Positions 1 to 10,490 of a stretch of 64,000 nt of DNA are shown piece by piece; within the stretch, counting starts at the first letter, position 1, and each line of letters begins with the position of its first letter. The translations under genes were made by a program, and so were the position numbers. Below the pieces are notes generated by a model that searched no databases, was not told the origin of the DNA, and saw only the letters and a program-made list of their open reading frames with translations. This stretch comes from Malus domestica (Eukaryota > Streptophyta > Magnoliopsida > Rosales > Rosaceae). Location: assembly GCF_042453785.1 (NCBI RefSeq), contig NC_091674.1:27911501-27975500 (forward strand), written 5' to 3'.

Positions 1-339
1 TTACAACTCGTAGAAAGCTTCACACACTCTTGATCAAAACTGTTCGAAGCAAATTCAATTTATATGGTTCATCCAAACCTTCCACTACTACAAGGTGTGG
101 CTTGCATCACAATCTCTTGCTCAACAGTGTGGAAGTAAAATTTGTATATGTTGTCTCTCCCACATTTTCAAATTTCTAATTTTCCCAAAAAAAAAAAAGA
201 AAAAAAAGAAAGGAAATTGGGAAATTCAACAAAGTTTCATCACAAAAGCTTCATCAATAGAGGACAACTACAAATTCTCAAAAGCTTCACACTATCTTGA
301 TCAAGATAGTGTGAAGCAAAATCAATTCATGGTACCCAA

Positions 340-720
340 CAAAAGATTCAACTCCAAAGCTTCACCTACAAAGCTTCAACTCCAAAGCTTCACCTACAAA
401 AGCTTCAACACAAAAGCTTCACCTACAAAAGCTTGACCCACAAAAGTTTCACCCACAAAAGCTTGACCTACAAAAGCTTGACCCACAAAAGCTTCACCTA
501 CAAAAGCTTCACCCACAAAAGCTTGACCCATAAAAGCTTCACCCACAAAAACTTGACCTACAAAGCTTCAACACAAAAGCTTCACCTACAAAAGTTTCAC
601 ACTATCTTGATCAAGATAGTGTGAAGCAAAATCAATTCATGGTGTCCAACAAAGCTTCAACCTCAAAGCTTCACCTATAAAGGTTCAACACCAAAGCTTC
701 ACCTACAAAGCTTAAAATAT
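340..720. repeat. AAGCTT-rich short tandem repeat
   Basis: Imperfect tandem units of about 15 bp (CACCTACAAAAGCTT and CACCCACAAAAGCTT variants) repeat more than 20 times. A 30-40 bp segment with the inverted motif CTATCTTGATCAAGATAG occurs before (about 293-335) and inside (about 600-640) the array. The frames translate as S-F-T-H-K-type repeats, which come from the array and are not a gene. Confidence 0.85.
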
Positions 721-1207
721 ATATATATTTGGAAATTCAAAAATTCAAAAATTCGAAAATTCAAAAAAAAAATTGTCTAGGCCTCCTCTTTTTTGGGCCT
801 AACAACTTTCATAACAAATATATATATGAAGGAGGAGTTTTGGGCTACCACTTAGAAAGGAAATGCCTCATTCGTCAACTCCCTCGACCGGAAACTTGGG
901 AGACTCCTACCATATGCTACTACACCTTGATACTCAGAAGTCTCACGACCACTCAGTGACTTGGATTTTTCAAGTCTCCAATCGAGAAGTTTTCCTCACT
1001 CGGGAAATTAAGGGAGCACTACCTTAACATACATACTTCACTCTCAAAGCTTCAACAAAAGAAAAAAATCAAAGAACTTAGTGAAGAAGGCCTTGGTGTA
1101 TTTAACACAATACGTTGAAATGAAGCAAAGCTTGTTTATTCATATCTCCGATAAGTTACAAATATGTACATATACATGAATCAAAATAAACAAACAAGAG
1201 AGAGCCT

Positions 1208-1991
1208 TCACAAAGGTTGCTCATGGGAAGTCTCAGCAGTTGGCAGAGCCCTAGAAAGAGTAGGCACCGGAGGGTGATCATTCGGAGCCTTAGCACTGGG
1301 CATAACCCCAGAAGGAGGAGGCACCGAAGGTTGATCATTTGGAGCTTCATTACGCGGTACAACCCCAGAAGACAAAGGGAATAAATGCCTTTGGAACAAA
1401 CCTACAAACCTCTGATGATCAAGTAAAATCTGACCCTTAGATTCATGCAGCTGGTCAAGCTTTCTCTTCATGTTTGTAGCATAGTTATGTGCAAGCCTGT
1501 GCAACTGTTTATTCTCATGCTTGAGCATTCTGATCTCCTAGTTTGAGACTTATCACTTCAGCCGCCAATGATTCAACTTGTCGGGTTCGAGCAAATAGGC
1601 GTTGGGCTATATTAGACACAGAACCTGCACACTGAACACTGAGGGCCAGAGAATCCTTAACATCCAACTCATCAGACCGTTTGGAAAGTAGTCTGTTATC
1701 TTTAGGAGTGAGAAGGTTCCTGGCCACCATCGCAGCGGTCATATCATTCTTCATCACGGAGTCCCCAACGGTAAGAGCACCAGTATGGGATAAGAATGAT
1801 GGGCGCCATATGTTGTCATGAGAATGCATGACCGCCTCTTCACTAAAGTTCAAGTCAAAACGACGATCGGATATGCCAGACATTCTCAGAAATGATGAAT
1901 GAGAAATGAGGTGCAATAAATCTTTTAAGTACAAAAATAAGGGGAAAATTCTTACAAGCAATAACTCTCTGAATGTACTTCTTGCACACAA
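1208..1991 (-). pseudogene. Antisense coiled-coil ORF of an LTR retrotransposon, frameshifted
   Basis: On the minus strand, two frames join near 1515-1528. The first (1515-1991) includes the SLALSVQCAGSVSNIAQRLF and RTRQVESLAAEVISLK segments. The second (1208-1528) continues with LKHENKQLHRLAHNYATNMK, giving a heptad-like coiled coil followed by a proline-rich tail with repeats of the type APNDQPSVPPPSG. The frame shift falls inside the coiled coil, so the copy is broken. I recall similar proteins annotated as uncharacterized in Rosaceae genomes, and their function is unknown. The frame runs against the LTR's TATA box, so it is antisense to the element's own transcript. Gag was considered, but there is no zinc knuckle. 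Confidence 0.6.
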
Positions 1992-2311
1992 TTGGTGCCT
2001 TTATAAAAGAAAAGGTAACATGGCCGTTGGTTCTAAAATCGAAGAGGCATCACTCTTCGGATTTCGAAGAGGCAACATTCTCCACACGCAACATCAGCTC
2101 CTCGGGTACCACATATAACTTTGCCAAAGATCACTAATAAAGTTTAGACACATAAATTTTGAAGGTCCAGCTACCATACTATTACCCACAAAGGTAAAGG
2201 AACAGCACCACTGCTTGATAACTAGAAAGTCCCTATGTGTGTCAACCTCTGTGCTCCGTGGCAAGGTAGACTAGCAAAAATGCCCAACATTTACTCACAT
2301 TCGATAAAACA

Positions 2312-2822
2312 CTCCCAACAAGATTGCTTGCTAAAAAATCTAAGAGGTATCGCTCTCTGAATCTCGAGAGCCAAACTCCCAACATAATTACGTGCTCAAA
2401 AATTGAAGAGGCACCGCCCTCCGAATCTCGAGAGCCAAACTCTCAACAAGATTACTTTCTTAAAAATTGAAGAGACACTGCTCTAATAATCTCAAGAGTC
2501 AGACTCCCAACAGGATTGCTTTCTCAAAAATCGAAGAGGCACCGCTCTCCAAATCTCGAGAGCCAGACTCTCAACAGGATTACGTTCTCAAAATTGAAGA
2601 GGCACTGCCCTCCGAATCTCGAGAGCCAGACTCCCAACAGGATTACTTTCTCAAAAATCGAAGAGACACTGCTATCCGAATCTTAAGAGTTAAACTCCCA
2701 ACAGGATTGCTTTCTCAAAAATCGAAAAGGCACCGTTCTCTGAATCTCGAGAGCCAGATCCCTGACATGATTGCTTGTTCGAAAACCGAAGAGGCACCGC
2801 TTTCCGAACTTCGAGAACTAGA
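2312..2822. repeat. 64-bp minisatellite, 8 units
   Basis: Eight head-to-tail units of about 64 bp, each with the pattern CTCCCAACAGGATT, then CTCAAAAATCGAAGAGGCACCG, then GAATCTCGAGAGCC. The array length, 511 bp, fits 8 x 64. The units differ by a few substitutions and small indels. A partial related motif sits at 2037-2080. The open frames here are products of the repeat. Confidence 0.85.
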
Positions 2823-4144
2823 TTTCTTTGGATAAAGCTTGTCTGCAATCTTCACACGAAACATCAGCTTTCCAGATACCACAGACCACTTTTTCAAAGT
2901 GCTCTGACAAAGTTAAAACACGTGAAGCTTGCAGCTCCCATTAGATTGCTATGACTAAGAAGGGTAAAAGAATAACACTACTACTTGTTGTTAGGGAAAC
3001 TCATATATATATCGACATTCATCCTCCACAGCCAGGCAGACCTGCAAATAAAAAAAATGCTCAACTTCTCTTCACATCCGAGAGGGCACTCTCAGCAGAG
3101 TTTCTCGAAATACTCAGCTTTTTTTCCTCCCGATAATACCTCTGCAAACAAGCCACACAAAAGCAAGAGTATCTCATATCATCAGGGTTAAAAGCAAGAG
3201 TATCCTATATCATGCTTTTTCCCTGTCTTTTCCTTTGACCTTGTTCTTACCTACAAGACAAGGAGAAAGAGAGCAATCAGTCAGCACTTGGAATCAAGCT
3301 TCCAGTCAGAAACTGACTGCCTGGAACCCCTTGCCTGATTACTTACCTGGCATTGCTCTCGAGTACTCATCTTCAACATCTTATGCTTCCAGAAAAGATA
3401 CCACATCTGTTTGAGGAACAGATAGGGAAAGTGAGAAGGATACAAAGAAGCATGTGGAGACAAACGTAACAGAACGCGTGCCGATACATCCACTACTTTG
3501 TCAACAACAAAAGTATTCCATATCATCAAGGTCGAACGTACTCTAGATTTGATGGACTTGTTTTGACCCTCAAATTCTTGAGTCGGCCTTATACTCTGGA
3601 GGAAACCAGAAAACCCTCCAGCCCAGTTCAAGAATAAGCCTGTGGAAAGTTACTTCTTCAAAAGCACAAGTATCTCATATCATCTCTTCTCCATTTGCTT
3701 ATCCTTATCTTTATTGCTGTTTACGACACAAGGAGAATGAGAACAATCTACCGGAAGCCGAAGTCGAACCTCCAATCCAGGTTGCTTGCTTGGAAGTCTG
3801 ATTGCTTACCTTGTCTGTTACCTCATTCGGCAAATCTCCTAGCTCGGCGACTTGGGGGACTCCTACTATAAGGTTTGTATTGCACTTAACCAAGCCCGAA
3901 ACTACAAGTAATCTTCAAGTGAAATTGATACATTACCTTGTGCATCTTCATCGGTTAAAGATACCACCCCTGGATGGAGGAAAAGTACTTCCAGAGAAGA
4001 TGCTACATCTACATATGAGACAGATAAGGCAAGTGAAAATGATACCACACTTTGGTACTTAGAAGTTTCGTGATTACTCAATGGCTTGGATCTTGCAAGT
4101 CCCCAACCGAGGAGCTTCCCTCACTCGGGAACTTAGGGCAACAC

Positions 4145-4661
4145 TGTTTATACCATACTTGACCAATCCCAAAACTACTGAGCACCGGTCAATGTTATAC
4201 CGTCAAGGACCCAGAAAAGTTTCCCTCCACCTAGGAAGCCAATCACAGTGCGACACGTGTCGACATCAGAAGCCAATCATAGCGCAACACGTGTCAACAT
4301 CAGAAGCCAATCACAACACGACACGTGTCAATGTCAGAATGAAACTAGAAACTCTCTTCTATAAATAGAGATCATTCTCTCACAATATTTCCTAATGTCA
4401 TTTGTACTAAATCATTCACTAGTACTCACTAAAGGAGAGCTTGAACCTATGTACTTGTGTCAACCCTTCACAATTAATGAGAACTCCTCTACTTCGTGAA
4501 CGTAGCCAATCTGGATGAACCACGTATACATCTTGTGTTTGATTCCCTGTCCCTGTCCATTTACATACTTATCCACACTAGTGACCGGAGCAATCTAGCG
4601 AAGGTCACAAACTTAAACACTTTCTGTTGTTCCAAGACCCCTCCAATTTTGTGCATCAATA
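4145..4661 (+). repeat. 3' LTR with CCAAT/G-box triplet
   Basis: It starts TGTTTATACC and ends near GTGCATCAATA, and is colinear with the solo LTR at 24458-24973. A TATA box (TATAAATAG) lies at 4360-4368. Upstream are three 34-bp repeats, each carrying CCAAT and ACACGTGTC, with CACGTG at 4254, 4288 and 4322. This gives the plus-strand transcription direction of the element. Confidence 0.75.
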
Positions 4662-4669
4662 GACATAAT

Positions 4670-4960
4670 TCCTCACTTTGGTCCCTGAATTTGAAATTGA
4701 TATAATTGGTTCCTGAGTTTGTCCACTGTCAATCATTTTGGTCATTTCGAAAAAATATCTATTAAATAAGGATCAAAATGATAAAAATATCCTTAATTTA
4801 ATAAATAATTGGCCAAAATGATTTGACAAAAAATTGAGAGTATTTTCGTAATTTTCTTCTTATTTAATGGAGATTTTTCACCGAAATACTAAAATGATTG
4901 ATAGTGGACAAACTCAGGGCTAGTCATGTTGATTTTTAATCTCAGGACTGAAGTGAAGAG
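4670..4960. mobile_element. MITE with about 80-bp terminal inverted repeats
   Basis: The left end (CCTCACTTTGGTCCCTGA...TTTGTCCACTGTCAATCATT) is the diverged reverse complement of the right end (AATGATTGATAGTGGACAAA...CAGGACTGAAGTGAAG). The centre is AT-rich and has no coding capacity. It directly abuts the end of the LTR. The superfamily is not clear from the sequence. Confidence 0.7.
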
Positions 4961-5221
4961 TCATGCCATCTCAAAGATCAGTTTGGCTAAAAAGCCTTAG
5001 TTAACAATATAATGTTATTCATGAACGTTGCAGGCTCAGTTGCACATTTTAAGTTTTGAGAATACATATGAACAAATAAACCAATAAGCTACCTAATCTT
5101 TAATTAACAATGTTATTCATGCGTGCATTAGGAGAACAACTTGTATGACAGATTCACCGTTATGGTGGCATTCCATACTAATAACATAAAGACATGTAGA
5201 AAAAATGAACACTTTGGATGC

Positions 5222-5444
5222 GGTCCCTAACTACTAATGTTCTTTGACTGAAACGTTGGTGGTTTTTAGTTTTTGATCGAAATCCTTGACATTAATGTAA
5301 TAGTGTATTTCTATGTAGGTTATTATATTTTTAAATTAAAAATGAAATTTGTAGTTATTTATATTAATGAGATTTTAAATAAAAACCCATAATTTATGGG
5401 ATTAAAAATACTAAAGATGAATTATACTCTCCAATTTATTGTAT

Positions 5445-5484
<40 letters not shown>

Positions 5485-6050
5485 GTATGTTCATCAAAAC
5501 TAACAAAAAATTATTGTACCAAAGCATGGGTACATTTTTCAAAAGCACAAAAAAAAAAAAAAGAAGAAGAAGATATTAGGCTTAATAACATTATTAAATT
5601 TTCTCTATTAAACTTGACATGGATACATTCTCAAATCAATGGAATAGAATGTACCCATATAAGTTTAAAAAATGGATTAGAGAAAAAATTGAATGAAATT
5701 TTATATAAAAAATGGGTACATTTTAAATTAAAAAAAGGTACATTTTGAACAAATTGGTATATTTAAGAATGGATACATGTAAGATTAAAAAATTATAAAA
5801 AAATTATAAAAATTTAATGGTTACAAACTTATTCTAATTTTATTTTTTATATTTGGGAAATGCTTGAATTGAAAATTAATTAGGAGTTTAATACGGGTGT
5901 GAATATTAAAACTCTAAATCAATTACTAATTTTTTTTATAAAAATTATGTAACTTACATGTAATTCATTAATATATTAATGCTAGAGACTTTGATCAAAA
6001 TCTAAAAACTGATAAGGTCTTAGTCAATGAATATTAGAAACTAAGGATCG
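5222..6050. mobile_element. Non-autonomous TIR element, about 830 bp
   Basis: The ends form a diverged inverted repeat of about 80 bp: GGTCCCTAACTACTAATGTT on the left, against the reverse complement of AATATTAGAAACTAAGGAT on the right. The interior is AT-rich and contains several GGGTACATTTT motifs and a TG microsatellite. There is no transposase. Confidence 0.45.
5441..5482. repeat. (TG)n microsatellite
   Basis: About 17 uninterrupted TG units after an imperfect GTATGTGTATG lead. Confidence 0.9.
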
Positions 6051-6156
6051 GAAACTAATTTTTCCTAGAAAACAACTAACATATGTTCTTATATTGTTGG
6101 CACAGAATGCCATATGACATAAACTTGTGTCATGCAAGTCTTTTTCGTTCATTGGG

Positions 6157-6447
6157 GTGCATGGCATGATATAAAGTGTGTGGCCATGCAATTTCCACCA
6201 AATCTTTTGCATGCATTGTGTTTTTCATATGCAAATCATTCTGGAACTTGAGAGTCGTGATCTCCAGCTATACAGAAGCTAATGTCCACTACTAGACTGC
6301 AGGGTGCGTAGCATGATATAAAGTGTGTGGCCATGCAATTTCCACCATATCTTTTGCATGCTTTGTGTTTTCATATGCAAATCTTCCTGGAACTTGAGAG
6401 TCGTGAATCAAGCTATACAGAAGCTAATGTCCACTACTAGGCTGCAG
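6157..6447. repeat. Tandem duplication, two units of about 146 bp
   Basis: GGTGCATGGCATGATATAAA... at 6157 and GGTGCGTAGCATGATATAAA... at 6303 start two units of about 146 bp that are more than 90% alike by eye. Each ends in ACTACTAGRCTGCAG. No coding function is visible. Confidence 0.85.
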
Positions 6448-8539
6448 TTAATTACTGCAGAGGTCGTCTTTCATGGATGGACCACTTGAGCAATTTATAT
6501 TACCGGGATTGAGTCATAGTGATCATATACTTGTAAATGAGCCAGACAAGAGACTGATATGTGATGGCAGGTGGATTAATTTGATCACTCCATATATAGG
6601 GTGAGTCTGAAGGGATATCTCAAGTCTGGTCAGTTTATGCATGTTCGATCCTTTATTCGACTCAGAGTGTGAGTTTTTTCACATGTAAAAGAGTTATAAT
6701 TTACAGTTTTCCTCACCTTACACACGCTGCTGTTGTCCACCAGCGTCCTGCATTGCCATCTTTGCAAACTCGTGTTTATTTCTAACTTTGAATTGAATAA
6801 TTCAAAAGAAAACAATGGAACATTGGAGAACAATTTAGAGTTTTATTAACATTTAACCAAATTTGATATACTTAGCATTACTCAAATTTAAATACGTTCG
6901 ACCACTTATTCACCCCATCTAAGAACTTTATGACTATTAAAGTCTATCGTTTAGGACGTATGCCCTAGCCAGAATTGCAATTACTTCTCATGGTTTAGGG
7001 TTACCTGGCCTACTGTGTTTTTTTACTGTGCTAGCTCGAAGGACATTCTACTGCACTGTATCTTCTGCACGCTACAATTAACCAGTCATGCATGTTGGCC
7101 CTGCCCTATACAATGCATAGGATAAGGGCAACACGTAGGGCAGTCGTCCTCATGGAAGTGCCACGTGAAAGATGCAGAGCATGTTAGTGTTGAGACGGTA
7201 CTGTACCTGAGTTTTGGGTACGGGAAATTTAGGGTCCAAAATGAGGAGGGTTGGTAAATAATGCCAAAGAGCAATTTCTTGGCATTGTCCAGGCCAATTC
7301 CTCACCACCTCAGGTGGCGCCTTCATAAGCATGTCTGTTTAGTTTAGTCACTCGCCCACTTGTGCTTGCTTTGTCACATCACTTCGCGAGAAAAACTTAC
7401 CCATCGCATGCTGCATGTACATTCTTGTATATCTCGCCGACTTAATCATAGAACCTACAGTTCCAACGCCTTCAAAATCACCATTCGAGTTCTATATATT
7501 ACTGCTGTTAGAAATCTTATTTTTCCTTGAGTTAGTTTGGTCGGTGAGTAATTAAATTCTAATAAAATTACCTCACGGGGCATTCGCTCATTCTCTTAAT
7601 CTGTCTACTGCACAATCATAATCAAAGTAAATGCACCAGTCAACAAATTTAGGGTTTTACAATCTAAATATTGTTGAACTTTGGTTTACCATATGACATT
7701 TTCTTCGGGAAAAAAATGGGCAAAGACTGTGATTGGACTGCATATGATCACGCTGATGGGATTGTTCCTAAGTTAAAAGAAATTGCTCATATCAATAATC
7801 ATAATAATAGAGAGATTAAAAACATAGCCAATCATACAGGCTTGTTTGGGCTAGCGAATAAGATTTGCTACAATGTTGCACTATTTAATAACAATAACTC
7901 AACTACTACGATTAGTTGGCTCGATCATATTTCTCGAGATATTATTATCATTTAGCAGCATGGAGGAAGGGGAGACTGCAATTTTTACGTGAATGCTTAA
8001 GCAAAATGTTCTACCGTTGATGTTATAAGCCCGACGTGACATGTTTAAAACAAGAAATTAATCATGTCTACCAAACTTACTATCCTTTAAAATTATTGGT
8101 CTCCCAACTAGTGTAAGACTCGACATACATTTTTAGTTTACGACCTTTTTTATTTTTCTATGTTTTTGTTTTTCCTGAAATAAAAACATGAAGAGCATCA
8201 CTGTACTGTGATGTTTAACCAACTCACTGATTTCAAAAGCGTTTTTTTTCCACAATATTTCCCAACTTCAAAACCAAATTAAACAAAGTGTTTTCAGTAG
8301 ACAAGAGAGGAGAAAGAATCCGAAAAAAAAACAAAAATAATAATAATTAAAGATAGAAAGGCAATGCATGAAACAAAGAAACCCCATCGACCTTAATCAT
8401 AAAGTATCTTTTGGTAGTATGTAACATCTAACATTAAACGGGGTGATTAACAAACTAAAATAGGCCTCTTGTCCAAATGGGATTAGATGCGATGCCCTAA
8501 TTAAAAACCATGTGAAGGTGTTTGGCTATTTTGATGATG
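6448..8539. other. Intergenic, no recognised gene
   Basis: I find no gene with recognisable domains. A 94-codon frame at 7671-7955 (+) has no known family, ends in low-complexity N-rich sequence, and has no splice or conservation support. The rest is AT-rich and without clear repeats. Confidence 0.5.
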
Positions 8540-8700
8540 TTTTTTTTTTTAACAAACGACATTTTTTATACTAAAAGAGTGGGAGAATAGGTTAAGTTTT
8601 ACAATTGGTTATAAATAATGTGGTTCAAATTCACCTTTAGCGATAATCGAATCTAAAACTTTTTACCTACAAGTGAAGAGGAATATCACTAGACCGTATA
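8540..8700 (-). mobile_element. tRNA-derived SINE, minus strand
   Basis: The minus strand reads ..GGTCTAGTGATATTCCTCTT.., a box-A-like start common to the other SINEs here, then a degenerate TTCGA box-B region, and ends in an A tract (the T run at 8540-8550 on plus). It belongs to the same family as 12400-12556, 25536-25704, 52650-52775 and 57040-57178. Confidence 0.55.
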
Positions 8701-8811
8701 ATACTAAATAACATTTTGATGATTCTTTTTAACCAAGAAATGAGAAACTTGTAGTGCCAAAATGTTGTTCAAATGGGGCCTCAACGACATACCAACATCG
8801 TTGGTGTCTTA

Positions 8812-9013
8812 TTCGCACGGTTCTAAAAAACAGCTTAGGCGGGTCCAATGACGGCTTTAGGGGAACGAAAGTGCAATCACAAGCATCTATTCAATCAATT
8901 GTAGTCACTTATTTATATGTTTTTATTATTATATAATAAATTTAATTAAAATTAAAAAAAAACATCTAAGCTCTTGTTTGCTATCTGACTAGCACTAGCG
9001 GTTTTTAGAACCT
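8812..9013. mobile_element. MITE-like inverted-repeat element (copy 1)
   Basis: The ends are inverted: ACGGTTCTAAAAAACAGC on the left, and on the right the reverse complement gives AAGGTTCTAAAAACCGCTAG. The same element exists at the orthologous place in copy 2 (22038-23153), where two further insertions interrupt it. It therefore predates the duplication. Confidence 0.5.
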
Positions 9014-9210
9014 TGGCTTATTCTTACTAAAAAGATTTGTGTCTCGACCTCGTTTTCCCATACTAAAAAGATTCGTGTCTCCACCTTGCCTTCCCACTCT
9101 TTTTAAGCAGCTTTGGCGTCGTACTTAAAACTTCCCTCCTACCATTTGATAGTGTAAAGAAGCTAAAAGCTATAAGCAGAAAATAAGCAAAAGTGCTTCT
9201 TCAACCAGCC

Positions 9211-9608
9211 ATGTCAAGCAGAAGATCATCATCATCATCAAGAACTTCTAAACCCTCAGATGATGAGATTAAGGAGCTCATCTCAAAATTACAACCTCTT
9301 CTTCCTCAGCTTCATCATACGCGTAATGCTCCGGTACGCGCCTAGGGAGATAGTCATGCATGCATTTGTACCTAAGGCAAACTATTGGGAGTTTTTCTAT
9401 ATTTAGGGTTTTTATCACAAATGGAATTCTGACGGTTTCAAATTTTACGCAGGTATCGGCGTCGAGCATTTTGGAAGAAACTTGCAGTTACATAAAGAGG
9501 CTGCATAGGGAGGTGGAAGATCTGAGCCAAAGAATATCTCAACTCCTGGATTCTGCAGGCATCTCTGATGTTGATGAAGAGCTTATTAGAAGACTTTTGC
9601 AGCATTAA
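9211..9608 (+). CDS. PRE/ILI-type atypical HLH protein, copy 1
   Basis: Two exons, 9211-9333 and 9453-9608, with a 119-bp GT-AG intron, give 92 aa. The protein starts MSSRRSSSSSRTSKPSDDEI and has helix 1 (about 17-37), a short loop and helix 2 (about 43-67: SILEETCSYIKRLHREVEDL). There is no basic DNA-binding region. Length, the Ser/Arg-rich start and the ETC.YI..LHREV.DLS core match the PACLOBUTRAZOL RESISTANCE / ILI1-BINDING family. Known members heterodimerise with inhibitory bHLH/HLH proteins such as IBH1 and promote gibberellin- and brassinosteroid-driven cell elongation. The start is the first ATG, and copy 2 keeps the same start and splice sites. Confidence 0.88.
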
Positions 9609-9704
9609 TAATCGCTCTCTCTCTCTCTAGGCTAGCAATTTTAATTACATGAGTTAAGTTTTGGTTGGACTATCCAACCAGTGAGAGATTATATATATGA
9701 GGAA

Positions 9705-9706
<2 letters not shown>

Positions 9707-9756
<50 letters not shown>
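9707..9756. repeat. (TA)n microsatellite in the 3' region of PRE copy 1
   Basis: About 24 TA units roughly 100 bp past the stop codon. The copy-2 counterpart (24004-24044) is also TA-rich but of different length. A CT microsatellite (9615-9629; longer at 23920-23941 in copy 2) lies between stop and TA tract. Confidence 0.9.
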
Positions 9757-9757
<1 letters not shown>

Positions 9758-10485
9758 GTGTATATATGTTTGTAATCTTCAGTGTACCTTCTGATATCTT
9801 ATGTGTTGTTAAAATGGTATCTAGTCATTGATCTAGCTCCAAACTAAATATTAAAATAATTTTTGGTTCCACATATATCGTGATTTGCTGCAATATACTG
9901 ACCAGAAGCAATGTCTTGGATTTACAATATTTAGTATCATAAATCAATCATTCAATGATTAGGAGTGAAAACAAGAAAATGAAAGCAATCACCATTGTCA
10001 GCTAAAATGGATCTGAACCTGTTTCAATCAGGGGAGTATAAAGTTGAAATGGTAAAGTCTGGTTATTACTGTTAGATAACTCCATAATTTGGTACAAATG
10101 TTAAAATTTTTAAAATTAAAATACAGTTGGAACATTAAACTGGTAATAAGCTGTTTATAAACTAAAATTTTAGTGTTCCTTCAATTCATTGACGGCAAAG
10201 TCTTCTTGAGTTTTACATATATCTATGACATGGTTAATCGCCAACTTAGAATCCCGCTTCCACCCAAATATCTTTTTTTTTCAGAATAACAAACTTAAGT
10301 CATCACAAAGAGTGACAGCTCACACAATAGGAATAGAAACCCTTTTTTGGGAAGATAGTAATTTATTGAAACCGGCAAAGAGAAATACAAGTAGCAGTCA
10401 CACTACGACTCCCAATCCCGCAACGGAGAGGAACCTACCTTATTAAAAGCTTAAGATTATTAACCACATATATCAGAGTTAATTC
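9757..10485. other. PRE 3' flank, shared by both copies
   Basis: Noncoding DNA with continuous homology to about 24045-25530 in copy 2, apart from the MITE and solo LTR inserted there. No further gene is recognised. Confidence 0.6.
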
Positions 10486-10490
10486 CAAAA

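Larger units (their letters stand above)
1..4661 (+). mobile_element. LTR retrotransposon, interior and 3' LTR (5' end outside window)
   Basis: The stretch ends in a 517-bp LTR (4145-4661) that has a close relative as a solo LTR at 24458-24973. The interior carries an antisense ORF (1208-1991), an AAGCTT-rich minisatellite, a 64-bp minisatellite, and two diverged copies of a block (about 2075-2290 and 2850-3050). The block at about 870-1020 resembles 3810-4144. I see no reverse transcriptase or integrase on either strand, so this looks like a large non-autonomous (LARD-like) element. The 5' LTR and the true length cannot be seen here. Confidence 0.7.

Noticed and set aside
433-624. 63-aa His/Lys/Ser repeat protein
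   Set aside because: Direct translation of the AAGCTT minisatellite.
2312-2822. CRISPR-like array
   Set aside because: Units are contiguous 64-bp repeats without unique spacers, in plant DNA; a minisatellite.
7671-7955. 94-aa frame, intergenic
   Set aside because: No family resemblance and no splice or promoter context; left as unsupported.
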